Part shown: positions 8,230 through 17,534 of the stretch, piece after piece | Numbering within the stretch: the stretch's first letter is position 1 | Layout of the letters: every line of letters begins with the position of its first letter | Assembly (NCBI GenBank): GCA_964633815.1 | Contig: CAZWHW010000001.1 | Coordinates: 186,001 to 250,000 of the forward strand | Source of the DNA: CALKZN01 sp964633815 | GTDB taxonomy: Bacteria > Pseudomonadota > Gammaproteobacteria > Arenicellales > Arenicellaceae | Direction: 5' to 3' | DNA length: 64,000 bases | The notes under the pieces: model-generated | Seen by the model: only the letters and a program-made list of their open reading frames with translations | What the model was told of the DNA's origin: nothing | Database searches by the model: none | Program-made: the position numbers and the translations under genes

Positions 8230-9323
8230 TATTTATCTGCCTGCTGCGGAGCTTTAATGTCTAATAATTTACTCAGCTGGTCGCCTTTATTTTCGACTGC
8301 GACGATTTTCACCGCCGCACCTTGACGAATGCGTAACACGCCTTGAGTGACTATTTGCTCACCAATTTCTAAACCAGACAAAATTTCTGCCTCACCAAAT
8401 TGGCGTTTGCCAAGTTCGACTTTCCGCTGTTCTACACTGGTTTTACCTTCTTTTTCACTCACAACAAATACAAATTTATTTGTGCCATTGACTATTAAGG
8501 CTTCTTCAGGAATCAGCAATGCCGTGCGCGGGTTTTTCTGTAATTTCACCAACATCAACAAACCCGGTTTAAGCAAACCATCTTCATTTTTGATCAATGC
8601 GCGCGCTCTGATGGAACGCGTCACTGGATCAACGCGGCTATCGACATGAGCAATTTCTCCTCGAAAAACTTTATCAGCAAACGCTTCAGTTTCAGCCAAA
8701 ACCACCACTCCCGGTTTTAAAGTTGCTAAGAATATTTCGGGCACCGAAAAGTCAATCTTCATCACTCTGTCATCATCAATGGTGGTGATGATGTCGCCTG
8801 GCTGGGCTAAGGCGCCGATACTGACATTGCGCAAACCAAGCACACCATCAAATGGAGCTTTTAATATGCGCTGGTTGATACGCGCTTGAATCGCTTTAAT
8901 TCTGGCAGTTGCGCCTTCTAAATTGCGCTTATTTTCATCCAAGACTGAGGCACTGGCTGCACCTTCTTTGACCAATGGCGTTAAGCGCTTTACTTGGCTT
9001 TTCGCTTCAGCCAGGATAGATTTTTGTTCGTCTAATTCTGCCTGCTCTTCGGCAATATCCATTTCAACTAGAACAGCACCTTGTTTAACCCTTTGATTAT
9101 CAGTGAACGAAATTTTCGTGACAATTTCTGTGACTGGCGAGGTTAATTCAACACTTTCTTTAGCATTTAAAGTGCCTAAGGCTTCGACTACATCAGCAAA
9201 TTCTTGCAATGTGACTGACGTAACAATCACTGGTGTGACAGACGATTTACGCTGTTGTGCACTTGTTTGCGCCGCAATACTGAGCAATATAGATAGCACT
9301 AGGATTTTAAATATATTCATCAT
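8229..9323 (-). CDS. RND periplasmic adaptor (membrane fusion protein)
   Basis: A 364-residue protein with a signal peptide (MMNIFKILVLSILLSIAAQT then SAQ). The lipoyl/barrel-sandwich halves are visible as VELTSPVTEIVTKISFTDNQ and RILKAPFDGVLGLRNVSIGA, separated by an alpha-hairpin near residues 85-150, followed by the beta-barrel and membrane-proximal domains. There is no lipobox; the first residues form an ordinary signal peptide. It bridges the RND transporter and the outer membrane channel. It lies seven bases after the channel gene and overlaps the transporter gene by one base. Confidence 0.93.
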   Translation of the reverse strand: MMNIFKILVLSILLSIAAQTSAQQRKSSVTPVIVTSVTLQEFADVVEALGTLNAKESVELTSPVTEIVTKISFTDNQRVKQGAVLVEMDIAEEQAELDEQKSILAEAKSQVKRLTPLVKEGAASASVLDENKRNLEGATARIKAIQARINQRILKAPFDGVLGLRNVSIGALAQPGDIITTIDDDRVMKIDFSVPEIFLATLKPGVVVLAETEAFADKVFRGEIAHVDSRVDPVTRSIRARALIKNEDGLLKPGLLMLVKLQKNPRTALLIPEEALIVNGTNKFVFVVSEKEGKTSVEQRKVELGKRQFGEAEILSGLEIGEQIVTQGVLRIRQGAAVKIVAVENKGDQLSKLLDIKAPQQADK

Positions 9324-9329
9324 TTACTC

Positions 9330-10736
9330 CTATTTATTCGCCGTGATTTGACCACTCTGTTTTATAGGGCCACCAATGGCTCGAAATAATTCTATACGGA
9401 TATTGATTAAAATTAACTGCTGTTCAACCAAATCACGCTCAACATCACGTAGTTCTTGTAATATGGCAATCACCGGTTGGTAATCATCGACACCTTGCTT
9501 AAAGCGTCTATCCGCAGCATTTACCGCTTGTTGCAGTACTTTTTTTTGTTGATTGAGCCTAACTAAAAACTCTCTTTGTTTGTTTTCTTGCACTAAGGCA
9601 TTTTCGACATCTTCAACTGCTTCAAGATACAACTGTGTATAAGCAGCCAAGCGTTCTCGGTATAAAGCCTTATTGCGTTTAACTTCGGCTTTGCGCTGCC
9701 CCCAATCAAGCAAAGGCTGAACAAAGCCTACAGCTAAAGCCGCCGCTGAGCCAACATTACTATCCGAATCTTCATAGCCAAACACTCCTAATAATGTCAC
9801 CCGCGGGAAACGATCAGCAATTGCTACACCAATATCGGCATCCGCCGCAATTAATTCAGTTCGCATAGCAACTAAATCAGGGCGATTTAATAACAATGCC
9901 GATGGCACGCCAATGGCAGGTAATGTACTAGAAAAAGCGAGATTTTCATCTACAGCAACTCGGAATTTCCCATCAGGTTGTTCGCCAAGGAGTACATCTA
10001 AACGATTTTCAAACACAGCTAAATCCGCTTCAGCCAGTGGAATGAGCGTTTCACTATCAGCCACACGTGCTAGTTGTTGCAGCACTTCAACATTAGTGCC
10101 GACGCCATTTTTAAGACGTAATTTTAGAATTCGTTGTAATTCCTGATCTAATTTGACCTGTTCTGTTAATAAAATTATTTGCTGTTTTGCTGCGACCGCG
10201 CCGAAATAAGCATTGGCCACTTCTGCAGTCAATGTTAGCTTAAGAAAATCAATATCCGCTACTCGCGCTTGCGCTTCTAAACGGTCTGCTTTGGCTGCAG
10301 TACCGATACGATTCCATAGATCAATCTCCCAATCCAATTCAAGATTTAAACCAAGGGTATCACCTTGGAAACTACTGCCTTCAATCAATTTATTAGCATT
10401 GCCACTTAAGCCTATTTGCGGCAAACGATTAGCAGCTGTTTGACGCGCCACTGCGCGAGTTTGCTCAAGAATAGCGACGGTTTGCGCAACATTATAATTA
10501 TTGACTAAAGCCTGTTGAATCAATTCATTTAACGCTGGACGGTTTAAGCTTTGCCACCATGGTTTCCTAAATACTACATCCTCACTTGCTACAGAAAATG
10601 CTGTGCGTGTTTTTACATCCACTTGAGGTTTTTCATTGATACGATGTACTGAGCACCCAACCAATAACAAACTAGCCATTAAAACAGCAAGTAATATTCC
10701 TAGCTTGAAATTTTTTAGCTTCATATCATGTTTCAT
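9330..10736 (-). CDS. Outer-membrane efflux lipoprotein (NodT/OprM-type)
   Basis: A 468-residue outer membrane factor. The signal peptide ends in a lipobox (SLLLVGC), so the mature protein is lipid-anchored. Two outer-membrane-efflux repeats follow; internal duplications are visible as the NELIQQALVNNYNVAQTVAI helix and the later RPDLVAMRTELIAADADIGV helix. It would form the trimeric tunnel through the outer membrane for the pump encoded downstream. It is the first gene of the three-gene pump operon, so the promoter lies in the 110-base gap shared with the TetR gene. A second ATG four codons in (10724) is an alternative start. Confidence 0.93.
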   Translation of the reverse strand: MKHDMKLKNFKLGILLAVLMASLLLVGCSVHRINEKPQVDVKTRTAFSVASEDVVFRKPWWQSLNRPALNELIQQALVNNYNVAQTVAILEQTRAVARQTAANRLPQIGLSGNANKLIEGSSFQGDTLGLNLELDWEIDLWNRIGTAAKADRLEAQARVADIDFLKLTLTAEVANAYFGAVAAKQQIILLTEQVKLDQELQRILKLRLKNGVGTNVEVLQQLARVADSETLIPLAEADLAVFENRLDVLLGEQPDGKFRVAVDENLAFSSTLPAIGVPSALLLNRPDLVAMRTELIAADADIGVAIADRFPRVTLLGVFGYEDSDSNVGSAAALAVGFVQPLLDWGQRKAEVKRNKALYRERLAAYTQLYLEAVEDVENALVQENKQREFLVRLNQQKKVLQQAVNAADRRFKQGVDDYQPVIAILQELRDVERDLVEQQLILINIRIELFRAIGGPIKQSGQITANK

Positions 10737-10783
10737 TCTAATAAATAGCCTGTTTGTATTGGGATTTAATCATTGAATAGTTA

Positions 10784-10805
10784 TTTTATACAACATTGTA
10801 TAAAA
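10784..10805. promoter_or_regulatory. Palindromic operator between pump operon and tetR-family gene
   Basis: TTTTATACAA and TTGTATAAAA form perfect 10-base arms around a CA centre. The palindrome lies in the only intergenic space between the minus-strand pump operon (start at 10736) and the plus-strand regulator (start at 10847). TetR-family repressors typically bind such sites next to their own gene, so this is the likely operator for both transcripts. Confidence 0.75.
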
Positions 10806-10846
10806 ATATAGTATATTATCTTTATATTTAGTAATTATTTATTTGT

Positions 10847-11473
10847 ATGAACGATTCGGTCTTACAAAAAAGTGAGCGTGGCAGACCAAGCAGCTTTTCA
10901 CGTGAACAAGTTATTGATCAGGTTATGCAGCTGTTTTGGACTCATGGCTATAACGATCTGTCTTTCAATGCTATCGCCAAAGAGATAGATCTAAAGCGTT
11001 CAAGCCTCTACAACACATTTAAAACTAAGGAGGCATTATTTACCGAGTGTCTGAAATATTATGTCGCTCGTTCTCCCTTAATGGATTTTGAAAAGTACCA
11101 AGCGGGTCAAGCGGTCAGTCCTTTAATGCACCGCATTTTTAATGATATTTGCGAACAACGCGCCGAAGACGCACTGCATCGCGGCTGTTTAGCCACTAAC
11201 ACTTTTAACGAGTTGGCCACAAGTGATTCGACCCTAGGCGAAACTATGCGCAAGCATCATGCTCAACGCCAAAAAACCGTTGCCGATGTTATACGATATG
11301 CGATTAATCAGGGCGAACTGCCTGACAATAGCAATGCGCAAGTATTAGCAAATATTATTTTAAGTTTTCTAGCAGGCCTGAACATACACGCCAAAAAAGG
11401 CGGCTCACAGACCGAGTTAAAGAAAATGAGTCAATTGTTCTTAAATAAAATTGGCTTTGTTGTTAAAAATTAA
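10847..11473 (+). CDS. TetR/AcrR-family transcriptional regulator
   Basis: A 208-residue regulator with an N-terminal helix-turn-helix (VIDQVMQLFWTHGYNDLSFN and the recognition helix KRSSLYNTFKTKEALF, about residues 24-65) and an all-helical ligand domain. The C-terminal domain (RGCLATNTFNEL) resembles the AcrR/NemR-like group. It is divergent from the RND pump operon with a perfect palindrome between them. That arrangement normally means repression of the pump and of itself, relieved by a ligand that the pump exports. The N-terminal SERGRPSSFSRE stretch is the usual arm preceding the HTH. Confidence 0.93.
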   Translation: MNDSVLQKSERGRPSSFSREQVIDQVMQLFWTHGYNDLSFNAIAKEIDLKRSSLYNTFKTKEALFTECLKYYVARSPLMDFEKYQAGQAVSPLMHRIFNDICEQRAEDALHRGCLATNTFNELATSDSTLGETMRKHHAQRQKTVADVIRYAINQGELPDNSNAQVLANIILSFLAGLNIHAKKGGSQTELKKMSQLFLNKIGFVVKN

Positions 11474-11538
11474 ACCAACAATGAAAAAGTCGCTGATCTC
11501 TTAATCAAGAGTATTAAGCGCAGATAAAGGGAAATAAA

Positions 11539-11614
11539 TGGTGAGCCGTACTGGGTTCGAACCAGTGACCCTCTGATTAAAAGTCAGATGCTCTACCAGC
11601 TGAGCTAACGGCCC
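11539..11614 (-). tRNA. tRNA-Lys (anticodon TTT)
   Basis: On the minus strand a 76-base cloverleaf can be folded: acceptor GGGCCGT with ACGGCTC, D-arm TTAGCTCAGCTGGTAGAGCA, anticodon loop CTTTTAA with anticodon TTT, T-arm with GGTTCGAACC, and an encoded CCA end. It lies downstream of queC, the same place as in Pseudomonas-type tol-queEC clusters. I see no integrase or repeated tRNA 3' end that would mark an integration site. Confidence 0.95.
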
Positions 11615-11731
11615 ACATATATTGCTAGCTTCTGGTTATTGCTAGCTGCGAGGAGGCGAGATTATGCTGTTATTCATTTGTGCTGTCAACACGTTTAATA
11701 GCGGTCTTTTTAGATTATTTGCTTTTTTTTC

Positions 11732-12409
11732 TCAAACAGTTAAAGGATCAGTCAAGCCTGCCGCAGCAAAGCCCGCAGCACGAATTCGACAAGAGTCGCA
11801 AACACCACATGGTTGACCATTTTCTTGCGGGTCATAGCAAGAAGAGGTGATGCCATAATCAACGCCTAAAGCCAAACCTTGTTGAATAATTTCTGCTTTA
11901 GTCAGATCAATCAATGGTGCAAGAATCTTGAAAGGTTCACCTTCAACGCCTTGCTTAGTGGCCAAATTCGCCATGACTTCAAATGACTTGATATATTCTG
12001 GCCGACAATCTGGATATCCTGAATAATCAACTGCATTCGCTCCGATAAATATCGCATTGGCACCAATCACTTCTGCCCAACCAAGTGCCATCGACAAGAA
12101 TACTGTGTTCCTAGCTGGCACATACGTAACAGGAATGCCATGTTCTAGCTGATCAGGCACATTGATAGAGTCATCAGTGAGTGCCGAACCACCAAACACA
12201 CCAAGATCAATATTGGCTATTCTGTGCTGTTTTGCACCTATTGCTTCTGACACTCGCTTTGATTGTATTAGTTCATGAAAATGGCGTTGACCATAATCAA
12301 AGCTTAAAGCATAGCATTCATAACCTTCTTTTTTGGCAATCGCTAATACTGTTGCAGAATCCAATCCACCTGATACCAATATGACAGCTTTCTTCACTTG
12401 TTTACTCAA
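11732..12409 (-). CDS. queC: 7-cyano-7-deazaguanine synthase
   Basis: QueC converts 7-carboxy-7-deazaguanine to preQ0 with ATP and ammonia, in queuosine tRNA modification. The PP-loop motif SGGLDS lies near the N-terminus. The zinc-binding cysteines are visible at the end in [19 protein letters not shown]. The frame opens at a GTG (12430) inside queE, but a GGAG lies six bases before the TTG at 12409, one base past the queE stop. That TTG gives the normal short N-terminus ([14 protein letters not shown]), so I prefer it. About 225 residues, normal for the family. Confidence 0.93.
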   Translation of the reverse strand: MSKQVKKAVILVSGGLDSATVLAIAKKEGYECYALSFDYGQRHFHELIQSKRVSEAIGAKQHRIANIDLGVFGGSALTDDSINVPDQLEHGIPVTYVPARNTVFLSMALGWAEVIGANAIFIGANAVDYSGYPDCRPEYIKSFEVMANLATKQGVEGEPFKILAPLIDLTKAEIIQQGLALGVDYGITSSCYDPQENGQPCGVCDSCRIRAAGFAAAGLTDPLTV

Positions 12410-12410
12410 A

Positions 12411-13046
12411 CTAGACTCCAGGAATATCACCCCATAATTGCTTATGCAATTGGGTTTGAAAACGAACAGCTAATTGATCTTCTAAAATCCATTCTGCCAA
12501 TTCTTTACCTTCAAGTTGCTGCGCAGCAGGCGAAAATAATACTTCACATTGCCCACTTATTTTTCTATTAAGTATGAATTCACGAGACCATTCATAATCT
12601 TTCCGGCTACAGATCACAAATTTTAATTGATCGGTAGACTTAATCAATTCAAGATTCTCATAATGATTATTATTCTCTTCTTTTGAGTCCGGTGTTTTTA
12701 TATCCAACACAACATGTACCCTTTCATCAACATTTTTGATATTGACCGCATTACCTGTTTCAAGAGAAACTATAAAACCTTGATCACAAAACGATGTCAT
12801 TAAGTCTAAGCACTGCGGTTGCGCCAACGGCTCACCACCAGTAATCGTGATATAGGGCGTGTTGTATTGCTGTGCTTCTTGAATAATATCCATAACACCA
12901 CGCTTCTCGCCGCCATGAAATGCATATGCAGAATCACAATAAACGCAGCGCATTGGGCAACCAGTAAGTCGAATAAAAACCGTTGGTAGTCCTGAGAATT
13001 TCGCCTCACCTTGTATAGAAAAGAAAATTTCGGTAATACGTAACAC
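12411..13046 (-). CDS. queE: 7-carboxy-7-deazaguanine synthase (radical SAM)
   Basis: A 211-residue radical SAM enzyme that contracts carboxy-tetrahydropterin to 7-carboxy-7-deazaguanine. The N-terminal [20 protein letters not shown] and the cluster motif C-x3-C-x2-C (CPMRCVYC, about residues 30-37) are typical, and ITGGEPL follows. The start is a GTG at 13046 with no obvious ribosome binding site; the family N-terminus supports it. It lies directly before queC. queD and queF are not in the window. Confidence 0.93.
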   Translation of the reverse strand: MLRITEIFFSIQGEAKFSGLPTVFIRLTGCPMRCVYCDSAYAFHGGEKRGVMDIIQEAQQYNTPYITITGGEPLAQPQCLDLMTSFCDQGFIVSLETGNAVNIKNVDERVHVVLDIKTPDSKEENNNHYENLELIKSTDQLKFVICSRKDYEWSREFILNRKISGQCEVLFSPAAQQLEGKELAEWILEDQLAVRFQTQLHKQLWGDIPGV

Positions 13047-13098
13047 TGAAATTTACAATGCTTATTAAATGCACTTGAGCAAAAAACTCAAGCGTCAA

Positions 13099-14160
13099 TT
13101 AAAGCAAAGAAGAATACTGAGATCGAGCTGAATCCGCTTCAACAGAACCAGAATATTTTGCCACCAAAGTATTCATCGCAATCTTTGCAGAAACTTCATC
13201 TTTTCTATCCTGATGAACACCGATTAATTTCAATAGCGCTTTTGGTGTTCTAATATGGTTTGGAAATAAATCAATCAGTGTTTGATAACTTTTGGCAGCA
13301 CTGTCCAAATCATCTTGAATATAAAAAGTTTCGCCCAACCAAAAAAATCCATCACCCGCTTTTTCACCACGAGGAAAGTTTTGCAACTGGGCTGAGAATA
13401 TACTCGCAGCCGCTTTGTAATCCTGAGCGCTTAACTTATCAATACCTTTGTTATAAAGCTCTAATTCACCTAAATTTGTTTGTACACCTTTTAATTTATC
13501 ACCTTCCTCAAGCAAACGATCCTGACGTGACAAGGTTTGATTTGTTTGTGCTTGCGGTTGTGCTTGTATTTGAGGCTGCACTTGACTTGATTGTTCAGGA
13601 ACCAGTTGTGGTAAGGCTTGGGAACCGCTGTTCGTCAGGTTTTGATCAACCTGATCTTGAGGCAACAATGGAAATTGCACTGAATCACCATTCGTTGTTA
13701 GAACATTATCAGTTTGATTAGGTTGAACATTAACTAACTGATTTTGCGAGTTATCAGTCGACTGGTTTGGCAAAATTTCGCCACTCTGAAAGGTAGAGCT
13801 TGACGCAGGTTGTTGTGATGACTGAATAATTGTAGAAGAACCTGCATTATTTTGACCAACATTATTATTCGGCAAACTGTTTGTTGAATTAGAAGATGAA
13901 GCTTGCAACTGGCGCAGCTGATATCCTTGTTGATCAACTTGATTACGCAACGAAGCTAGTTCGGCGCGAAGTGCTTGTAGTTGAAGTACTAATTGCGCAT
14001 TTTGATTCACAGGCTGCACATTTCCAGTACCATATTGGGATTGCTGAGATTGTTGCGCTCGCGCACCTTGAATCACACCACCAACAGTTTGGGCATATGA
14101 AAAATTAACCAACACAATTACTGCTGTTGAAACAGCACTTGCGATTAGTCGTTTTTGCAT
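13099..14160 (-). CDS. cpoB: Tol-Pal cell division coordinator CpoB (YbgF)
   Basis: A periplasmic protein of about 353 residues that coordinates peptidoglycan synthesis with Tol-Pal constriction in E. coli. After a signal peptide (MQKRLIASAVSTAVIVLVNF) comes a coiled coil (LVLQLQALRAELASLRNQVD), a long Q/N/S-rich linker of roughly 130 residues, then C-terminal TPR repeats starting near NKGIDKLSAQDYKAAASIFS. E. coli CpoB is about 263 residues, so the linker is unusually long. I chose the second ATG (14160) because it gives a compact signal peptide; the first ATG (14181) is possible. It follows pal in the tol operon. Confidence 0.9.
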   Translation of the reverse strand: MQKRLIASAVSTAVIVLVNFSYAQTVGGVIQGARAQQSQQSQYGTGNVQPVNQNAQLVLQLQALRAELASLRNQVDQQGYQLRQLQASSSNSTNSLPNNNVGQNNAGSSTIIQSSQQPASSSTFQSGEILPNQSTDNSQNQLVNVQPNQTDNVLTTNGDSVQFPLLPQDQVDQNLTNSGSQALPQLVPEQSSQVQPQIQAQPQAQTNQTLSRQDRLLEEGDKLKGVQTNLGELELYNKGIDKLSAQDYKAAASIFSAQLQNFPRGEKAGDGFFWLGETFYIQDDLDSAAKSYQTLIDLFPNHIRTPKALLKLIGVHQDRKDEVSAKIAMNTLVAKYSGSVEADSARSQYSSLL

Positions 14161-14207
14161 AGTCTTTTTAACTACAAGCATTTTCCACTTATTTCAAATT
14201 CAGATCC

Positions 14208-14774
14208 TTATTTAAGAATTTGAACGCGACGATTAGCAGACCAAGCATCAGCTGACTGACCAGCTTGAATTGGACGCTCTTCGCCATAAGTTACTGGTGA
14301 AATTGAATTACTTCCTGCGCCTACAGATGTCATTAGGTTTTGTACCGCTACTGCACGACGCTCACCCAATGCTAGATTGTATTCACGAGTGCCACGCTCA
14401 TCAGTATGACCTTCAAGAACGACATTTTTACCTGATTGACCAGCAAGATCTTTAGCATGAGCAGTAACAATAATTTGCGAACGCTCAGTGATTTGTGAAC
14501 TGTTGTATTCGAAGAAAACCGTATCATACTCAAGAGGGTTTCTAGTAATCCCTAGAGCTGATAATTGTTCTTGAGTATAGCCAGTGCCCCAAGCATTGCT
14601 TGGATCGAAAGCACCTGAACCCAAACCTGAATCTGAACCCGAACCTGAACCCGAACCATTACCGCTATTAGCTCCTGAATTTTCAACAACTTGATCTTTT
14701 TTGCTAGTTCCAGCACATGCTGTCAAGAATAACGCCATTGCTAATGTTATTAATAAGTTTGTTTTACGCAACAT
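14208..14774 (-). CDS. pal: Peptidoglycan-associated lipoprotein Pal
   Basis: Outer-membrane lipoprotein that binds peptidoglycan and TolB. The signal peptide ends in the lipobox LTAC, then a Gly/Ser-rich linker made of short GSGS-type repeats, and an OmpA-like domain with VVLEGHTDERGTREYNLALG, the peptidoglycan-binding motif. The ATG at 14774 is preceded by GGAG at eight bases; the frame is open ten codons further upstream but that extension lacks a good site. It lies between tolB and cpoB. Confidence 0.96.
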   Translation of the reverse strand: MLRKTNLLITLAMALFLTACAGTSKKDQVVENSGANSGNGSGSGSGSDSGLGSGAFDPSNAWGTGYTQEQLSALGITRNPLEYDTVFFEYNSSQITERSQIIVTAHAKDLAGQSGKNVVLEGHTDERGTREYNLALGERRAVAVQNLMTSVGAGSNSISPVTYGEERPIQAGQSADAWSANRRVQILK

Positions 14775-14848
14775 TTTAATTACTCCACATAATTTTATTT
14801 TCATTTTTTATAAAAACTAATTCAATTTCCACTGAATTAACCAAATCA

Positions 14849-16129
14849 TTATCTACTTGACGACCAAACAGCATCACGAACATTACCAGATATGGCGCTC
14901 AACGCTTGCTTAGCTCGACCATTAGCAGATGAAACCACTAGATTGCTATTATAGCCTTGTTTTACGCCAAACAAAACCATATCTCCATTTGCAGAAAAAC
15001 TAGGAGATTCATCAAAGCCTGATGCATACAAAGTACGCACTAATTGCCCACCTCTTTCTAACAAAGCAACCCCACCATCTCGCACAACCGCAACTATTTG
15101 ATTATCTGGAGAAACATCAGCATCACCATTTTCTTTGCCAGTAAAAGTGACTCTTTGAGCTTCACCACCTTGAGCACTCACTTCATAGATATTAGCTCGA
15201 CCAGAACGACCTGAAGTAAATATTACCGAACCGCCATTTGTTGTCCATGTTGGCTCTGTATCAATCGCCCAATGTCTAGTTAATTGCCTGACGCTTTTTG
15301 TTGCTATATCCAAAATGTAAATATCCGAATTTCCAGATCTTGATGAAGCAAATGCTAATTTACTACCATCTGGCGACCAAGCAGGCGCGCTATTAAATCC
15401 ACGAGGCGAGCTAACTAAAGTACTAATGCCTCCCGATGCCAAATCAATCATTTTAATTTGAGAGCGCCCTTTTTGAATCGTTGCAAAAGCAATCTTTGAA
15501 CCATCAGGCGACCAATCAGGCGATAAAATCGGCTCAGACGATGTCACCACAATTTGTGCGCCATGCCCATCCCAATCTGCCACTTGAAGTAACGATTGCT
15601 TTCCTGAGCTTTTGACAAATGCAATCTTGCTGGTGAAAACTCCAGCGCCACCTGTACGGTTTTCATAAATATAATCACTGATTTGATGCGACACATTGCG
15701 AACGCCCGTGCTACTCATATTATAACGATAACCACCAACTCTTCTCTTTTGCGCCACATCAAATAATAAAACAGTCACTTGGAAGTTTTGCCCACCCACA
15801 GGCACAACTGAACCAATAGCCAACATATCAGCTCCAATAGTTAACCAATCCCGGAATTGCACTTCTTCTTCGCGGCTGGGCAACGCCAAAAACCGATTTG
15901 ATTCAATAGGATCAAACTTGCCAGATAGATATAAATCATTGGCAACAATCTCATGTATCGAAAAAGGTAAAGGTTGCGCACTGGCAAATGGAACAATCGC
16001 AATAGAGATTGCTTTCTTTTGTTTACCTTCAATTTCAATATCTACTCCTTGTGCATCTAATCTCAAAGAGAATAACGCGAATGCAAAGGCAAACATTATA
16101 ACTAATCGTTTTTTATTAAGACTATTCAT
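14849..16129 (-). CDS. tolB: Tol-Pal system protein TolB
   Basis: A 426-residue periplasmic protein with a signal peptide, an N-terminal alpha/beta domain (AISIAIVPFASAQPLPF) and a C-terminal beta-propeller. The propeller shows repeated WSPDGSKIAFA-type blades near residues 207, 252 and 290. TolB switches between TolA and Pal binding during outer membrane constriction. Length matches the family. It lies between tolA and pal in the expected order. Confidence 0.97.
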   Translation of the reverse strand: MNSLNKKRLVIMFAFAFALFSLRLDAQGVDIEIEGKQKKAISIAIVPFASAQPLPFSIHEIVANDLYLSGKFDPIESNRFLALPSREEEVQFRDWLTIGADMLAIGSVVPVGGQNFQVTVLLFDVAQKRRVGGYRYNMSSTGVRNVSHQISDYIYENRTGGAGVFTSKIAFVKSSGKQSLLQVADWDGHGAQIVVTSSEPILSPDWSPDGSKIAFATIQKGRSQIKMIDLASGGISTLVSSPRGFNSAPAWSPDGSKLAFASSRSGNSDIYILDIATKSVRQLTRHWAIDTEPTWTTNGGSVIFTSGRSGRANIYEVSAQGGEAQRVTFTGKENGDADVSPDNQIVAVVRDGGVALLERGGQLVRTLYASGFDESPSFSANGDMVLFGVKQGYNSNLVVSSANGRAKQALSAISGNVRDAVWSSSR

Positions 16130-16175
16130 AGTAAATCCACTCTTGTTTGTACTATCTTATCAACTTATTATGACA

Positions 16176-17069
16176 TTAAAAACTAGCTCGCAAGTTAATG
16201 TCTTGCAATTGTTTACTTATGTCAGGGTTATCTTTAGGCAAAGGTAAAGGGCTAGATTTGTATACTGCTGCTAAAACAGCTTGATCAAAACTTGCATCAC
16301 CACTTGGATTTACAATTTTACTACTAAGAACATTTCCATTTTCGTCTAATCGAATATTGACTACTGGAACTTGCGCAGCCTGAGAGCCTAAAGGAACAAT
16401 AAAATTAGACTGTAATTTTTCTTTAATCAAAGCTGCGTAACGGTTTTTTATGGTAGTTGAATTTCTAGCTGATTGTTCTACCAAGGCTTGCTGGCGCTCT
16501 GCTTCAATTTCAGCTTGCAAGTCATCTTGTCTCTGCTGTTTAGCTGCTTCTTCCGCCTGACGAGCTTTTTCTTCTTCCTCACGCTTTTTCTTGACTTCAG
16601 CTTCTTTCTTTTTCTGCTTTTCTTCAGCTTCTTTACGTTTCTTCTCTTCTTCTTTACGCTTTTTTTCGTCTTCTTTGGCTTTTTTCTTTTTTAATGCAAT
16701 CGCCTTTTCTTCTTCGGCTTTCTTCTTTTTTATGTCATCAAGTTTCTTTTTTTCCTGAGCTTGTTTCTTTTTCAAGTCAGCAAGTTTTTTCTTTTCTCGT
16801 TCTTGGCGCAATTTTTCTTTGCGCTGTTTTTCTTTTTCAGCTTTTAAAATTTTGTCTTTTTGTTTTTTGATCTGATCTTCAGTGACAGTAGTAGCTGCAA
16901 TGGTAGCAATTTCATCTGCATTAAAAGCTTGAACAACTTCACGATCATCCTCTTTATCACTTTGCAAATTAAACCATAAGTATGCAGCAAAACCGACGAA
17001 CACTAGTAATGCAGCCACCATCGCGATGGCACGATCAAAAAAACCCACTCTATTCTTTCTTCGGGACAT
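16176..17069 (-). CDS. tolA: Cell envelope protein TolA
   Basis: A 297-residue inner-membrane protein: one N-terminal transmembrane helix (AIAMVAALLVFVGFAAYLWF), a very Lys/Glu/Ala-rich periplasmic helix of about 130 residues (repeats of KKK and EEEK), and a C-terminal TonB-like domain (IVPLGSQAAQVPVVNIRLDE). It couples the proton gradient sensed by TolQR to TolB-Pal. The composition of the helical spacer makes the opposite strand appear as an artefactual phenylalanine-rich open frame. Confidence 0.95.
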   Translation of the reverse strand: MSRRKNRVGFFDRAIAMVAALLVFVGFAAYLWFNLQSDKEDDREVVQAFNADEIATIAATTVTEDQIKKQKDKILKAEKEKQRKEKLRQEREKKKLADLKKKQAQEKKKLDDIKKKKAEEEKAIALKKKKAKEDEKKRKEEEKKRKEAEEKQKKKEAEVKKKREEEEKARQAEEAAKQQRQDDLQAEIEAERQQALVEQSARNSTTIKNRYAALIKEKLQSNFIVPLGSQAAQVPVVNIRLDENGNVLSSKIVNPSGDASFDQAVLAAVYKSSPLPLPKDNPDISKQLQDINLRASF

Positions 17070-17097
17070 AAATATGAATTAAATAAAAATTACTAAA

Positions 17098-17520
17098 CTA
17101 ATTGTTTGGCTCTGTGACCAAACTAACATTTTCTACGTTAGACAAACGTAACAAATTTAAGGCCTGAATCACTTTATCATAAATGGCGTTTTTATCGCCT
17201 CTAACCAAGAATATAGTATTTGGCTTTGCCAATAACAAGCCTTTTACATAAAGCTGAATTTGATCAGGTGTTTTAGCTATTTTATCTTCATTTATAAAAT
17301 AGCTACCGTCTTTATCCACCGTCAAAATAAATGGATCTGGTGCATCTTTAGGCGGCTCAATCGGCTTACTGGTGGTTTTTGGCAAATCTACTTTAACGCC
17401 TTCAGTTAAAAGCGGAGCAGTTACCATAAAAATAATCAACAATACCAACATGACATCAATGTAAGGCACTACATTAATGCTAGCCATGGGTTTGTTGCGT
17501 CTATTTCGATAACGTGACAT
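17098..17520 (-). CDS. tolR: Tol-Pal system protein TolR (ExbD family)
   Basis: A 140-residue inner membrane protein with a single transmembrane helix carrying the conserved proton-path aspartate (VVPYIDVMLVLLIIFMVTAP, about residues 17-36) and a periplasmic domain. It forms the TolQR motor with the neighbouring tolQ product. Gene order tolQ-tolR-tolA is conserved. Confidence 0.96.
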   Translation of the reverse strand: MSRYRNRRNKPMASINVVPYIDVMLVLLIIFMVTAPLLTEGVKVDLPKTTSKPIEPPKDAPDPFILTVDKDGSYFINEDKIAKTPDQIQLYVKGLLLAKPNTIFLVRGDKNAIYDKVIQALNLLRLSNVENVSLVTEPNN

Positions 17521-17534
17521 TAATAATCCTCAAA

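Noticed and set aside
11539..11614. tRNA-Lys as an integration site of a mobile element
   Set aside because: No integrase, no duplicated tRNA 3' end and conserved housekeeping genes on both sides.
16473..16694. Phenylalanine-rich membrane-like frame opposite tolA
   Set aside because: It is the antisense shadow of the Lys/Glu-rich helix of TolA.
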